A stretch of 64,000 nt of DNA from Rhizobium etli 8C-3 (GCF_001908375.1 NZ_CP017241.1:3252501-3316500), one strand, 5' to 3'; counted from the stretch's first letter, positions 19,131-28,202 are shown. Notes: generated from the sequence alone by a model not told the origin. Numbers and translations are program-made.

Positions 19131-20636
19131 TCAACCCTCTTCCACGAAGACCTCTTCGCGCTTCTTCTTCACACTCGGCAGGAAGACGACGATGAGGACC
19201 GCCGCGGCGATCGCAAGAAGTATCGCGCTGATCGGCCGCGTGACGAAGGTCGTCGGATCGCCGCGCGAAAGGATCATCGCCCGCCGCAGGTTTTCTTCGA
19301 GCAGCGGACCCAGCACGAAACCGAGCAGCAGCGGGGCGGGCTCGCATCTGAGCTTGGCAAGCACATAGCCGATAAAGCCGAAGAAGGCGACGGCATAGAG
19401 ATCGTAGACGTTGGAGTTGACGCTGTAGACCCCGATCGAGCAGAAGGCCATGATAATCGGGAATAGCACGTAATACGGCACCGTCAACAGCTTCACCCAG
19501 AGCCCGATCAGCGGCAGGTTCAAGACGACGAGCATCAGATTCCCGATCCACATCGAGGCGATGATGCCCCAAAAGAGCGCCGGCTGCTCGGTTGCAACGT
19601 TCGGCCCTGGAACGATCCCCTGAATGATCATGGCGCCAATCATCAGCGCCATTACCGGATTGGCCGGAATGCCGAGGGTGAGAAGCGGAATGAACGAGGT
19701 CTGCGCACCAGCATTGTTCGCCGATTCCGGGCCTGCGACGCCGGCAACGGCACCTTGTCCGAATTCCGCGGGCTTGTCAGAGATACGCTTTTCAACCGTG
19801 TAGGAGGCAAAGGAGGCGAGGATCGCACCTCCGCCCGGCAGGATGCCGAGAGCCGAGCCGATCGCCGTGCCGCGAAGCACCGGCGCGATCATCTCCTTGA
19901 ACTCTTCGCGTGACGGCAGCAGGCCTGAGACCTTTGCCACCAGCACCGTCCGGGTCTTCTCCCCTTCCAGGTTGCGCAGAATTTCGGCGATACCGAAGAC
20001 CCCGACGGCAAGTGCCACAAAATTCAAGCCATCCGCATATTCGCGGATGCCGAGGGTGAAGCGTGGGGTGCCGGTATAGATATCGGTTCCGACGAGGCCA
20101 AGCAGCAACCCGAGCACGACCATGGCCAATGCCTTGACGACGGAACCATGGGCGAGCGCGATCGACGACACCAGGCCGACGACCATCAGCGAGAAATATT
20201 CCGCAGCGCCGAAGCGCAGGGCGATATCTGTGAGGGGCGGCGCGAAGATCGCGACAAGGAAGGTCGAGACCGTGCCGGCGAAGAAGGAACCGAGTGCGGC
20301 GATCGCAAGCGCTGGCCCTGCCCTGCCGCGCCGCGCCATCTGGTAACCATCGATGGCCGTCACCGCCGAAGAGGATTCGCCCGGCATGTTGATCAGGATC
20401 GCCGTCGTCGAACCGCCGTACTGGGCGCCGTAGTAGATGCCGGCGAGCATGATGAGCGAAGACACCGGCTCAAGCTGGAATGTGATCGGCAAAAGCATGG
20501 CGATGGTCGCCGTGGCGCCAATGCCGGGCAGAACGCCGATCAGCGTACCGAGCAGAACGCCGATCAGACAGAAGAAGAGGTTGGCAGGAGTAGCTGCCGT
20601 GGCAAAACCGAGTGCAAGATTGCTGAAAAGTTCCAT
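19131..20636 (-). CDS. tctA: Tripartite tricarboxylate transporter, large permease TctA
   Basis: A 501-residue membrane protein with about 11-12 hydrophobic segments. It carries TctA family signatures, including GVLPGIGATATIAMLLP (residues 38-54) and YGAQYGGSTTAILINMPGE near residue 70 (in part). It is the main transmembrane subunit of a secondary carboxylate importer. A strong AGGAGG ribosome-binding site precedes the ATG, nine bases after the TctB stop. Confidence 0.94.
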   Translation of the reverse strand: MELFSNLALGFATAATPANLFFCLIGVLLGTLIGVLPGIGATATIAMLLPITFQLEPVSSLIMLAGIYYGAQYGGSTTAILINMPGESSSAVTAIDGYQMARRGRAGPALAIAALGSFFAGTVSTFLVAIFAPPLTDIALRFGAAEYFSLMVVGLVSSIALAHGSVVKALAMVVLGLLLGLVGTDIYTGTPRFTLGIREYADGLNFVALAVGVFGIAEILRNLEGEKTRTVLVAKVSGLLPSREEFKEMIAPVLRGTAIGSALGILPGGGAILASFASYTVEKRISDKPAEFGQGAVAGVAGPESANNAGAQTSFIPLLTLGIPANPVMALMIGAMIIQGIVPGPNVATEQPALFWGIIASMWIGNLMLVVLNLPLIGLWVKLLTVPYYVLFPIIMAFCSIGVYSVNSNVYDLYAVAFFGFIGYVLAKLRCEPAPLLLGFVLGPLLEENLRRAMILSRGDPTTFVTRPISAILLAIAAAVLIVVFLPSVKKKREEVFVEEG

Positions 20637-20645
20637 CGCGGCCTC

Positions 20646-21107
20646 CTAGAACCGGACCCAGGGGCCAAATCGCTCGAACGGCAATCCAAGGCCGTAGCTG
20701 AACACGCCGACGGAAAAGGCCGTCAGCAAAACCGAGAGCAAAATCGCGTGGAGTACCGTCATCCGATGCGAGGCGAAGCAGGCAATGAAAGCGGTCAGGA
20801 AGATCGAAGGCACGAATCCCAGCCCCCGGACCGTCAGCCCAAAAAAGATCGGCGCAGGCAGGATGAACAGCATGCCCCGCCAGGCAAACGGCCCCATCGG
20901 CTCGCCGTGCACGCGGATTGCTTGAACGAAGACGACGGCGCCGAGAATGATCAGCACCGCTGAAAGCAGCAGCGGGAAGTAGCCTGGGCCCATGCGAAGC
21001 GTCGTGCCCAAGTCGAGGCTGTAGGATTGGATGGCGAAAAATGCGCCGGTCGCGACAAGCAGCGCGCCGCAGATCACATTGGTGGTATCGAAACTAACCG
21101 GTTTCAT
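20646..21107 (-). CDS. tctB: Tripartite tricarboxylate transporter, small subunit TctB
   Basis: A 153-residue protein with four hydrophobic helices, the usual size and layout of TctB. The start at 21107 follows GGAG with six bases spacing; upstream in-frame starts are not supported. It is the small membrane subunit that works with TctA and the binding protein TctC. Confidence 0.9.
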   Translation of the reverse strand: MKPVSFDTTNVICGALLVATGAFFAIQSYSLDLGTTLRMGPGYFPLLLSAVLIILGAVVFVQAIRVHGEPMGPFAWRGMLFILPAPIFFGLTVRGLGFVPSIFLTAFIACFASHRMTVLHAILLSVLLTAFSVGVFSYGLGLPFERFGPWVRF

Positions 21108-21152
21108 GGTGTCTCCGTGGGTTGGAGATGGTTCCCTCAGCGCAAGTGGTTC

Positions 21153-21240
21153 CCCCTCACCGGCTTGCGCCAACTCTGCCTGAAGGCGAGAGGCTGCCAC
21201 GATACCCTCTCCCCGGCGGGGAGAGGGTTAGGGTGAGGGG
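21153..21240. repeat. Palindromic intergenic repeat between tctC and tctB
   Basis: CCCTCTCCCC (21205-21214) and GGGGAGAGGG (21218-21227) form a perfect 10-bp stem with a 3-base loop. An outer arm CCCCTCACC (21153-21161) pairs with GGTGAGGGG (21232-21240). This kind of CCCTCTCCCC/GGGGAGAGGG element is, from general knowledge, an interspersed repeat in many alphaproteobacterial genomes. Transcribed within the tct operon, it could attenuate or stabilise the mRNA between tctC and tctB. Confidence 0.65.
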
Positions 21241-21256
21241 CCAAAGGTACTACGCC

Positions 21257-22240
21257 TCAATCCGCATATTCGCCGGCAGCGTCGATCACCGGCTTCCAGC
21301 GGGCGATTTCGCTTTCAAGCTTCGCCTTCAGGGCAGCAGGCGTGGCGTCGGCTTCCGGCGATGGCGTGGTGCCCAGTTCTGCAAAGCGAGCCGCCACGTT
21401 CTGGTCCTTCAAAGCGACTTGCAGCGACTTCGACAGACGCTCGTTGATCTCGGCGGGAGTGCCCTTTGGCGTGTAGACGCCGTGCCAGATGCCGACTTCA
21501 AAACCGGGCAGGCCGGCTTCGACCGCCGTCGGGATATCCTTCATGATGTCGAGGCGCTTGGGCGAGGTCACGGCGTAAGCCTTGATGGTGCCGCCCTTGA
21601 TCTGCTTCGTCGTGTTGGTCGTCTGGTCGCACATGACGTCGACCTGGCCACCGAGAAGATCGGTCATCGCCGGGCCGGTGCCCTTGTAGGGAACAGTGGT
21701 CAACGGTGTCTGGATCGCGCTCATGAGCATCATGCCGCAAAGATGCGAGGCTGCGCCGATGCCGGCGTTCGCAACCGTCACGCTGTCCTTGTTGGCCTTC
21801 ACATATTCAATCAGGCTCTTGAGGTCAGTCGGTTCGAAATCCTTGCGGGCGACGATCGTCATCGGAACTTCGGTGACGAGGCCGACATATTCGAAGGAGC
21901 CGAGCGTGTCATAGGCGAGCTTGCGGTAAAGCGTAGCGCTGGTGGCCATGCCTATATGGTGCAGCAGGATGGTGTAGCCATCCGGGTTGGCTGCAGCCAC
22001 CCGTCCCGCGCCGAGCGTACCGCCTGCACCGCCGACATTTTCGACGACGATCTGCTGACCGAGGTCCTTCGACATGGATTCGGCCACGAGGCGGGCAACG
22101 GTATCGGTCGGGCCGCCGGCCGAGAAAGGTACGACCATCGTGATGGTGCGCTCTGGATAGGTCTGCGCGGATGCGCCGGTTGCGAGAAGCGAAACGGCAA
22201 CAGCCGCCGTCATGCCAAGCATGGCCTTCAGGATTTTCAT
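21257..22240 (-). CDS. tctC: Tripartite tricarboxylate transporter substrate-binding protein TctC
   Basis: A 327-residue periplasmic binding protein (Bug family) with a signal peptide ending ATGASA (about residue 25). The mature part opens with YPERTITMVVPFSAGGPTDT (in part), the hallmark of TctC/Bug proteins. The ATG at 22240 follows GGGAGG with good spacing; the annotated frame extends further upstream but without support. It is the first gene of tctCBA and probably captures a di- or tricarboxylate. A candidate sigma-54 promoter lies 36-52 bp upstream of the start codon. Confidence 0.93.
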   Translation of the reverse strand: MKILKAMLGMTAAVAVSLLATGASAQTYPERTITMVVPFSAGGPTDTVARLVAESMSKDLGQQIVVENVGGAGGTLGAGRVAAANPDGYTILLHHIGMATSATLYRKLAYDTLGSFEYVGLVTEVPMTIVARKDFEPTDLKSLIEYVKANKDSVTVANAGIGAASHLCGMMLMSAIQTPLTTVPYKGTGPAMTDLLGGQVDVMCDQTTNTTKQIKGGTIKAYAVTSPKRLDIMKDIPTAVEAGLPGFEVGIWHGVYTPKGTPAEINERLSKSLQVALKDQNVAARFAELGTTPSPEADATPAALKAKLESEIARWKPVIDAAGEYAD

Positions 22241-22275
22241 CTTTTTCCTCCCTGATGAAAATAAAATACCACCGA

Positions 22276-22292
22276 CGCTTCCCACGCGCCAA
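22276..22292 (-). promoter_or_regulatory. Candidate sigma-54 promoter of tctCBA
   Basis: Read on the minus strand the site is TTGGCGCG-TGGG-AAGC. The -24 part matches TTGGCACG in seven of eight bases, GG and GC are separated by exactly ten bases, and the -12 part matches only in GC. The expected start of transcription is about 25 bases before the tctC ATG. The adjacent sigma-54 activator gene makes it credible. Confidence 0.45.
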
Positions 22293-22419
22293 TGAAGATA
22301 GGGCCATTAGCACGCCCGCAGCCGCCTACGGCAATCTGCCCGGCTCCGCCCTTTGCCAAAATTCGGCATTGGTGCGGCGCAGCATGGGTCGATTCGGACA
22401 CAAACGGGTTTGGCGATGT

Positions 22420-22431
22420 GTGGAAATCCAC
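22420..22431. promoter_or_regulatory. Inverted repeat, candidate activator site upstream of tctC
   Basis: GTGGA-AA-TCCAC is a perfect 5-bp dyad about 130 bp upstream of the candidate -24 element. That is a normal distance for the enhancer of a sigma-54 activator such as the DctD-like protein encoded next to it. It lies within 10 bp of that gene's stop codon, and no T run follows on the minus strand. Confidence 0.3.
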
Positions 22432-22439
22432 CCATTTAA

Positions 22440-23768
22440 CTAGTCGGAAACAAGCAGCTTCTTGTCCAGCCCGTATTTCTGCATCTTTTCGTACAATGTC
22501 TTGCGGGAAATCTGCAGCGACTCATAGACCGGCTTGAGGCTGCCACCATGCGCAACAAGGGCGCTGGCGATCACGCTGCGCTCGAAATCGGCAACCCGGT
22601 CGGCAAGGCCGCTGACTTCGCCCAGCTGCCGCTCGCCGTCCAGGCCGAGCACGAAGCGGTCGGCTGCATTGCGCAATTCGCGCACATTGCCTGGCCAATC
22701 CCGCTGGGCGATGTCGGAAATCACCTCGGGCGGCACCGCCATCTCGTCGCGGCCGTAGCGTGCGGCTGCCTCGCGGACGAGCTGGAGGAACAGCAGCGGG
22801 ATATCGGGCCGCCGCTGCGCCAACGCCGGAACGTGCAGCGTTACGACATTCAGCCTGTAGAGGAGATCGGCGCGGAAACGTCCCGCAGCGACTTCGGCCT
22901 CGAGATCGACCTTGCTGGTCGCAATGAAGCGCACGTCGAGCGGCACGACCTCGTTCGATCCGAGGCGGGAAATGACCCGCTCCTGCAGCACCCGAAGAAA
23001 CTTTGCCTGAAGGTCAATCGGCATCGATCCGATTTCATCGAGCAGGATCGTGCCGCCGCGTCCGTGTTCGAACTTGCCGTAACGCGGCCGCACCGCACCG
23101 GGAAAAGCGCCGGCCTCATGGCCGAACAGCTCGCTCTCGATGAGGTTTGCAGGCAGCGCCGCGCAGTTGATCGCGATGAACGGCCGGCTCGCCCGGGCAC
23201 TAATGTCATGCAGCGCCCGGGCAACGACCTCCTTGCCCGCGCCGGTCTCGCCAACGATCAGGGTGTCGGCGTCGCTCGCCCCGATTGCCCGGATGCGGTA
23301 GCGTAATTCCACCATCACCTGCGTGCGACCCGGCAAACGGGCCTCGATATCGTCACGCTTGCCGGCAACGGCCTTGAGCAGCCGGTTTTCCAGCACGAGG
23401 CTACGGCGTTCCATGGCCCGCCTTATCACACCGGCCAGCATCTGCGGGGTGAATGGCTTTTCGATGAAATCATATGCGCCTTCGCGCATCGCCTTCACTG
23501 CCAGCTGCACGTCGCCATGGCCCGTAACGAGGATGACAGGCACTTCCGCATCGATCTCGCGGATCTTCTGCATCAGGGTCATGCCGTCGGTGCCCGGCAT
23601 GCGGATATCGCTGACGACGACCCCCGCGAAGCTATAGCCGATCAGCTCCAGCACATGGTCGGCATGGGAAAACGTCTCGACGTTGAAACCCGAAAGCTCC
23701 AGTGCCTGTGCCGTCGACCGGCGCAGCTCTTCCTCGTCGTCCACCAGCAGGATCTTCTGTTCGCTCAC
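22440..23768 (-). CDS. DctD-like sigma-54-dependent response regulator
   Basis: A 442-residue activator. The receiver domain (residues 1-120) has the phospho-acceptor D54 in VVVSDIRMPG. The AAA+ domain has Walker A GETGAGKE and ELFGHEAGAFPGA, where the sigma-54 contact loop is GAFPGA instead of the canonical GAFTGA. A C-terminal Fis-type helix-turn-helix ends the protein (SLKPVYESLQISRKTLYEKM, in part). The start is GTG at 23768, overlapping the kinase stop (GTGA). Partner of the upstream kinase and probable activator of tctCBA, just downstream. Confidence 0.93.
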   Translation of the reverse strand: MSEQKILLVDDEEELRRSTAQALELSGFNVETFSHADHVLELIGYSFAGVVVSDIRMPGTDGMTLMQKIREIDAEVPVILVTGHGDVQLAVKAMREGAYDFIEKPFTPQMLAGVIRRAMERRSLVLENRLLKAVAGKRDDIEARLPGRTQVMVELRYRIRAIGASDADTLIVGETGAGKEVVARALHDISARASRPFIAINCAALPANLIESELFGHEAGAFPGAVRPRYGKFEHGRGGTILLDEIGSMPIDLQAKFLRVLQERVISRLGSNEVVPLDVRFIATSKVDLEAEVAAGRFRADLLYRLNVVTLHVPALAQRRPDIPLLFLQLVREAAARYGRDEMAVPPEVISDIAQRDWPGNVRELRNAADRFVLGLDGERQLGEVSGLADRVADFERSVIASALVAHGGSLKPVYESLQISRKTLYEKMQKYGLDKKLLVSD

Positions 23769-25678
23769 TCAGCCGCCTCCGGCATAATGCCCGTCGCCGA
23801 TTGCAGATCGATGCGGAAAACGGCGCCTCCCTCCGGATGATTGGAGGCCGCCAGGCTGCCGCCGAAATCCTTGATGATGTTGTAGGATATCGAAAGCCCG
23901 AGGCCCAGGCCCTTGCCGACGCCCTTGGTCGTGAAGAAGGGATCGAAGATGCGCTCGGCGATTGCCGCCGGCACGCCCGGTCCGTGATCGCGGACCATCA
24001 GCACCACCTTGCCCTTTTCCTCGCAGGCCGTCACTTCAATCCGCCGGTCCTCGATCCCTTCGACGGCATCGGCGGCATTTGATATCACGTTGACCAAAAC
24101 CTGCTGCAAGCGAACTGAGCCGGCACGGACGACGGGTGGGCGGATGCCAAGATCGACTCGCAGGTCGGCATCCGCCGCCTTCAGCCGCCAGGCGATGATC
24201 TCCAGCGTATCGCGGATCGCCTCGTCGAGCGGCACCGGGCCGAGCTTCTCGTTCGGCTTTCGCGCGAAGTTGCGCAGATGCCTGCTGATGGATGCCATGC
24301 GGTCGATAAGCCCGCCGATGCGCTGGATATTGTCCTGCGCTTCTGCAGTGCGTCCGCGGTCCAGGAGCACGGCCGCGCTGTCTGTATAGGTCTTTGCAGC
24401 GGCAAGCGGCTGGTTGAACTCGTGGGAGAGTGCCGCCGACATCTGGCCCAGACCGGCAAGCTTACCTGCCTGGATGAGGTCGGCCTGGGTCTGGCGAAGC
24501 TGTATTTCGGTCAGCCGCCGCTCGGCGATTTCCTCTTCGATGCGGCTGTTGACGCGGGCAAGGTCGGCCGTGCGCTCCTCGACACGCCGCTCCAGCTCGT
24601 TGCGCGCTTCCGCCTGCAGATGCATGCGCTCGTTGAGTCGCATCCGCCGCTGCCGCAGAATCGCAATCGCCAGGCCGGCGATGCAGAGAATGAGGAAGAC
24701 GGCGCCAAGCGCGGTGCGTGCCTGCGTGCGAACGGAACCGGTGTCCATCAGCACGTTAACGGTCCAATCCTCGGCCGGCATATAGTGCGAGAGCACCAGA
24801 TATTCCTTCTGCACGCCTTCTTCGACGAGAGACATCAATTCATGCTCTTCGAAATGGCTGCGCGTGATTGGTAGCGCGGTCAGCCTGGCATTCGCGTAGC
24901 GGCGGGACGCCCCCGTACGCGAGATGCGGTCTGCGGTCAGGGGCAGAATGCCGTTATAAAGCCAATCCGGCTTGCCCGACATGAAGATGATGCCTTCGGG
25001 ATCCGATACGAAGATGCGGTATTCGCCACCGCTCCACGAAGCCTCGATCATGTCGATATCGACCTTGAAGACGATGACGCCGCGAATTTCCTCGCCAGCA
25101 TAGATCGGCGAGGCAAAATAATATCCGCGTTTGAGCGAGGTGGTTCCGAGCGCGTAGAACCGGGACTGGCGCCCGGAAACGGCATCCTGGAAATAAGGGC
25201 GATAGCTGAAATTCTCGCCGACGAAGCTGCTCGGCAGATCGAAATTGCTTGATGCAATCGTCTCGCCATCCGGCCTGATCACATAGATATCGGAGGATTT
25301 CAGGAGTCCGTTGATCTCCTTGAGATAGAGATTGGCCGCCTCGCGCAGCGCCTGGTCCTGCGGGCGGCTGACCAGTTCCTTGATGTTGTCGTGATCGGCA
25401 ATCAGCGCCGGCAGCGCCTCATAGCGGTTCAGGTGACCACTCAGCGCGGAAACCGCAAGCCGCATCGCGGTGCCCGCCTGCGATGACGCCTCGCCCATAT
25501 AGGCACGGGTTGCCACCGCCCCACCATAATAGAAGAACGCCAAGACGACGAACGGCGCCGAAAACAGCGCGGCTATCAGCCTGTATCTGGACGACAGGTC
25601 CGCCTCCTCCCCTTCCTGCCTCTCTCCTGGGAGGCATAACCGACCTCCAAGTCTAATGACCGGATACGGGATTTCCAA
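23765..25678 (-). CDS. DctB-like sensor histidine kinase
   Basis: A membrane kinase of about 637 residues. Two hydrophobic segments (about residues 35-58 and 320-340) flank a periplasmic dCache-like sensor domain like that of the C4-dicarboxylate sensor DctB. A coiled coil follows, then the HisKA phospho-acceptor (LSHEFNQPLAAAKTYTD) and the ATPase boxes NVISNAADAVEG, RDHGPGVP and FFTTKGVGKGLGLGLSI. The start is uncertain: TTG at 25678 is the only canonical start before the first helix, and a GGGGAGGAGG stretch lies about 80 bases further in. It is translationally coupled to the response regulator. The ligand is presumably a carboxylate carried by TctABC. Confidence 0.92.
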   Translation of the reverse strand: MEIPYPVIRLGGRLCLPGERQEGEEADLSSRYRLIAALFSAPFVVLAFFYYGGAVATRAYMGEASSQAGTAMRLAVSALSGHLNRYEALPALIADHDNIKELVSRPQDQALREAANLYLKEINGLLKSSDIYVIRPDGETIASSNFDLPSSFVGENFSYRPYFQDAVSGRQSRFYALGTTSLKRGYYFASPIYAGEEIRGVIVFKVDIDMIEASWSGGEYRIFVSDPEGIIFMSGKPDWLYNGILPLTADRISRTGASRRYANARLTALPITRSHFEEHELMSLVEEGVQKEYLVLSHYMPAEDWTVNVLMDTGSVRTQARTALGAVFLILCIAGLAIAILRQRRMRLNERMHLQAEARNELERRVEERTADLARVNSRIEEEIAERRLTEIQLRQTQADLIQAGKLAGLGQMSAALSHEFNQPLAAAKTYTDSAAVLLDRGRTAEAQDNIQRIGGLIDRMASISRHLRNFARKPNEKLGPVPLDEAIRDTLEIIAWRLKAADADLRVDLGIRPPVVRAGSVRLQQVLVNVISNAADAVEGIEDRRIEVTACEEKGKVVLMVRDHGPGVPAAIAERIFDPFFTTKGVGKGLGLGLSISYNIIKDFGGSLAASNHPEGGAVFRIDLQSATGIMPEAAE

Positions 25679-25748
25679 GAGGGCGGCTTGCCTTGACTCA
25701 CCCGGAGCCCCGATGTCCTATTGCCCCAACGCGATGAGGATTTCCCGC

Positions 25749-26411
25749 ATGAGCGACGAGCAGACCCCCTCCGACAGCAAACTCACCACCTCGAAGCGCC
25801 GCTGGGCCGCCGAAGGCAAGTTCCTGACAGGTCGCATCAGCCGCCCGGAAACCGAGCGCCTGCCGCCCGGCCAGCATCTCGTCAAGAACTGGCCGGTCCT
25901 TGATCTCGGCCAGCAGCCGGTCATCTCGCTCAACACATGGCGTCTGGAAGTGCGCGGGCTCGTCGAGAGATCGCTCGACCTCACCTGGGCGGCCTTTCAG
26001 GCGATGGAGCAGAGCACCAAGGTCAGCGACATTCACTGCGTCACCACATGGTCGCGCTATGACAACAAATGGAAAGGCGTTGCGACACGAGATCTTCTCG
26101 ATCTCGTAATGCCGAAGCCGCAAGCCAACTATGTCATGCTGACGAGCTATGACGGCTATACGACCAACCTGCCGCTTTCCGATTTCGCGGCCGAGGATGC
26201 GATCCTTGCAACATCATGGGAAGGCCTGCCGCTGACGCGCGATCACGGCGGCCCCATGCGCCTGGTCGTGCCGCATCTCTACTTCTGGAAAAGCGCCAAG
26301 TGGCTTCGCCGCGTCGACCTCATCCCTGCCGACCAGGCGGGCTTCTGGGAAAAGAATGGCTACCACATGTACGGCGACCCATGGCGCGAGCAGCGTTATA
26401 CGGACGATTGA
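25749..26411 (+). CDS. Sulfite-oxidase-like molybdopterin-dependent oxidoreductase
   Basis: A 220-residue protein with the sulfite oxidase/YedY Mo-cofactor fold. The likely molybdenum-ligating cysteine is C97 in SDIHCVTTWSRYD. There is no Tat signal peptide and no haem domain, so it is probably cytoplasmic (YuiH-like subgroup). The start at 25749 has GAGGAT about ten bases upstream; in-frame ATGs at 25713 and 25734 are less well placed. It overlaps the convergent membrane-protein gene by 16 bases. The substrate is unknown. Confidence 0.87.
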   Translation: MSDEQTPSDSKLTTSKRRWAAEGKFLTGRISRPETERLPPGQHLVKNWPVLDLGQQPVISLNTWRLEVRGLVERSLDLTWAAFQAMEQSTKVSDIHCVTTWSRYDNKWKGVATRDLLDLVMPKPQANYVMLTSYDGYTTNLPLSDFAAEDAILATSWEGLPLTRDHGGPMRLVVPHLYFWKSAKWLRRVDLIPADQAGFWEKNGYHMYGDPWREQRYTDD

Positions 26412-27034
26412 CCTCGAAGCAGGCGCTTGGCCACCAAGAATGCAGCGAAGAGGACGCCCACGAGCCCCGATAGCGACGCCATGCTTGCGGCGTGCGTCGC
26501 GATTTCGCTCCAGCGCGGGCGTACGATATCCGCCGTGTTGAAGGCCTCGCCGCTGAAGCGGCAGGTGATCAGCGAGAGCCCGCGCTGCACCATCGCCGCA
26601 TCGGCATCGGCAATGATCGCCGATGCGGCCGCCGCTTCCTGCGGCATGGCGCGCATGGCAATCAGCACGGCCTTGGTCGCAGCCAGATAGGCGTGGGCAC
26701 ATTCGTTGAACGGGCTCCGCTCATCGGTAACGCTGCCGGGCATCTGCCCCCAGAAGCAGTAGGAATACTGGATCTGCGCATAGTTCAGCACACGCCTGAA
26801 CGGCTCGTTCGTATCGATCGCCTGCGAGGCGAGATCGATGATCCGGTCCCGATATTCTGCGATCACTGCCATTTCGCCATGCGAGATTTCGGAGATGGGT
26901 ATGCCGGCACGGCTGCCAGCCGAACTGCTGCTGTGCGCTGAGGCGTTGCCGGCGGCGAAAGACAGAAGTGCTGCCAAACCCAGGCTTGCCAGCCCTCGCT
27001 TCGCGCAACCTGGACAATGAGATTGCCGCAACAT
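26396..27034 (-). CDS. Hypothetical secreted or membrane-anchored protein
   Basis: A 212-residue protein not recognised. It has an N-terminal signal sequence (hydrophobic GLASLGLAALLSFAAGNASA), a mainly helical middle part and a single C-terminal hydrophobic helix (LSGLVGVLFAAFLVAKRLLRG), which suggests an exported protein anchored at its C terminus. The start at 27034 follows GAGGGA with ten bases spacing; the ATG at 27052 has no suitable site. The N terminus has a CPGC pair. It converges on the molybdoenzyme gene and overlaps its 3' end. Confidence 0.65.
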   Translation of the reverse strand: MLRQSHCPGCAKRGLASLGLAALLSFAAGNASAHSSSSAGSRAGIPISEISHGEMAVIAEYRDRIIDLASQAIDTNEPFRRVLNYAQIQYSYCFWGQMPGSVTDERSPFNECAHAYLAATKAVLIAMRAMPQEAAAASAIIADADAAMVQRGLSLITCRFSGEAFNTADIVRPRWSEIATHAASMASLSGLVGVLFAAFLVAKRLLRGQSSV

Positions 27035-27121
27035 TGCCAGGCACTCCCTCATCCCTGTGACACAAGGGAACGAGGAGCTTTCTTTTGACGAGCCACGACG
27101 AGGCAACGCTTTAGGCCCAAA

Positions 27122-27838
27122 TTATCGCAAGGCCGGACGCAGTCGCTTTTCCGCCAGCACTCCGAAGACAATCCCAAGCGCGGCCCACAAGATGCCATGC
27201 ATGCCGAGCGAGGCCGTGCGAAAACGCCAGAGCACCGTGGCCGAATAATTTTCCGGCACCTCGTTGATTGGCGGAAGGGCGTACTGAACCAGGCCGATGA
27301 AGACGAGATAGGCCGCACCTGCGAGGATCGCCGCATTCCAAATGCCGAAGCGCGCAGACAGATTGCGCGCCAGCGCCACTGCAGCAATCAGCGAGGCGAC
27401 GGAAACGACGATCATGAGGAAGAACACTTCCGTGCGCACGCCGATCGTATCCGGATTGCCGACCGCAGGCGGGTTGGCGGGGTACTTGATGGCCGGAACG
27501 AGAACGATGGCAACAAAGGCGGCAAGCGCAATCACCGCGGCCGTGCCGCGAGCGCCGAGCGGGCTGAACCGCCCGTGAACGAAGGCGAAGGCAAGAGCAA
27601 AGAGGCCGCCAACGGCAACCGCATAGGTCATGACGCCGGTGAAGAGGCCGAGGCCGGCCTGTGTGGCGCGGCTCACGAGTTCCGGTTCAGCGGCTTCGCC
27701 TGCAGCCTGGGCAGCAGCTTCTTCGAAGGCAATCGCCTGATCGACCAACGGCTCACCGAATGCATAGGCAAAGGCAAAAACCAGGATGCCAGCAATCGCC
27801 CCCGCGAGCATGCCACGGAGCAAAAGATTTCCCACCAT
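27122..27838 (-). CDS. cbtA: Cobalt transporter subunit CbtA
   Basis: A 238-residue membrane protein with about five to six hydrophobic helices and the CbtA family pattern (LLLRGMLAGAIAGILVFAFA at the N terminus, in part; a KYPANPPAVG loop near residue 118). CbtA and CbtB are a predicted cobalt uptake pair found under B12 riboswitches. It follows cbtB by 12 bp and shares its riboswitch-controlled transcript. Confidence 0.92.
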   Translation of the reverse strand: MVGNLLLRGMLAGAIAGILVFAFAYAFGEPLVDQAIAFEEAAAQAAGEAAEPELVSRATQAGLGLFTGVMTYAVAVGGLFALAFAFVHGRFSPLGARGTAAVIALAAFVAIVLVPAIKYPANPPAVGNPDTIGVRTEVFFLMIVVSVASLIAAVALARNLSARFGIWNAAILAGAAYLVFIGLVQYALPPINEVPENYSATVLWRFRTASLGMHGILWAALGIVFGVLAEKRLRPALR

Positions 27839-27850
27839 GTCCGTCGTCCT

Positions 27851-28060
27851 TTAGTGGCAGGGGAAGCCGAGAAGGTGACGGCCGTCATGTACGAATTCGT
27901 GGACGTAGCCGCCGGAAAACAGCGCCATGGCGCCCTCTTCGGTGCCGACGAAATAGATGGCGATGATCATCAGCAAGCCACCGAAGATCGCCCAGGGCAG
28001 GATTTCTCCTAGCGGGATCGGCGCCGGTGCTGCGATGGGCCGAAGAGCGGTGTCAGACAT
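27851..28060 (-). CDS. cbtB: Cobalt transporter subunit CbtB
   Basis: A 69-residue protein with one transmembrane helix (LPWAIFGGLLMIIAIYFVG) and the CbtB C-terminal metal-binding tail VHEFVHDGRHLLGFPCH, which has four histidines and a cysteine. AGGAGG stands seven bases before the ATG at 28060. First gene after the cobalamin riboswitch. Confidence 0.93.
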   Translation of the reverse strand: MSDTALRPIAAPAPIPLGEILPWAIFGGLLMIIAIYFVGTEEGAMALFSGGYVHEFVHDGRHLLGFPCH

Positions 28061-28100
28061 GTTTTCCTCCTGGAAGACGCGTTCAGTCGAAAGAGCGTTG

Positions 28101-28202
28101 TGCGGTAGGGTCTGACTTCCAGCCTGCTTTCGCATCCTGGTCACAGTGGCGCGACCGCGCCGGATTTTCACCGGCTTCCAAACCCGCAACATGACCGTTA
28201 TA
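28101..28202 (-). ncRNA. Cobalamin (AdoCbl) riboswitch of cbtBA
   Basis: On the minus strand this leader has the conserved core of B12 riboswitches: GCCGGTGAAAATCCGGC, then GCGGTCGCGCCACTGTGA containing the B12 box GCCACTG, then the GAAGTCAGACCCTACCGC closing segment. It ends about 40 bases before the cbtB start and leaves room for an expression platform that sequesters the ribosome-binding site. High B12 would be expected to shut off cobalt uptake. Confidence 0.88.

Noticed and set aside
22420..22431. The GTGGA-AA-TCCAC dyad as terminator of the response regulator gene
   Set aside because: The stem is only five base pairs and no T run follows on the minus strand; an activator site is more plausible.
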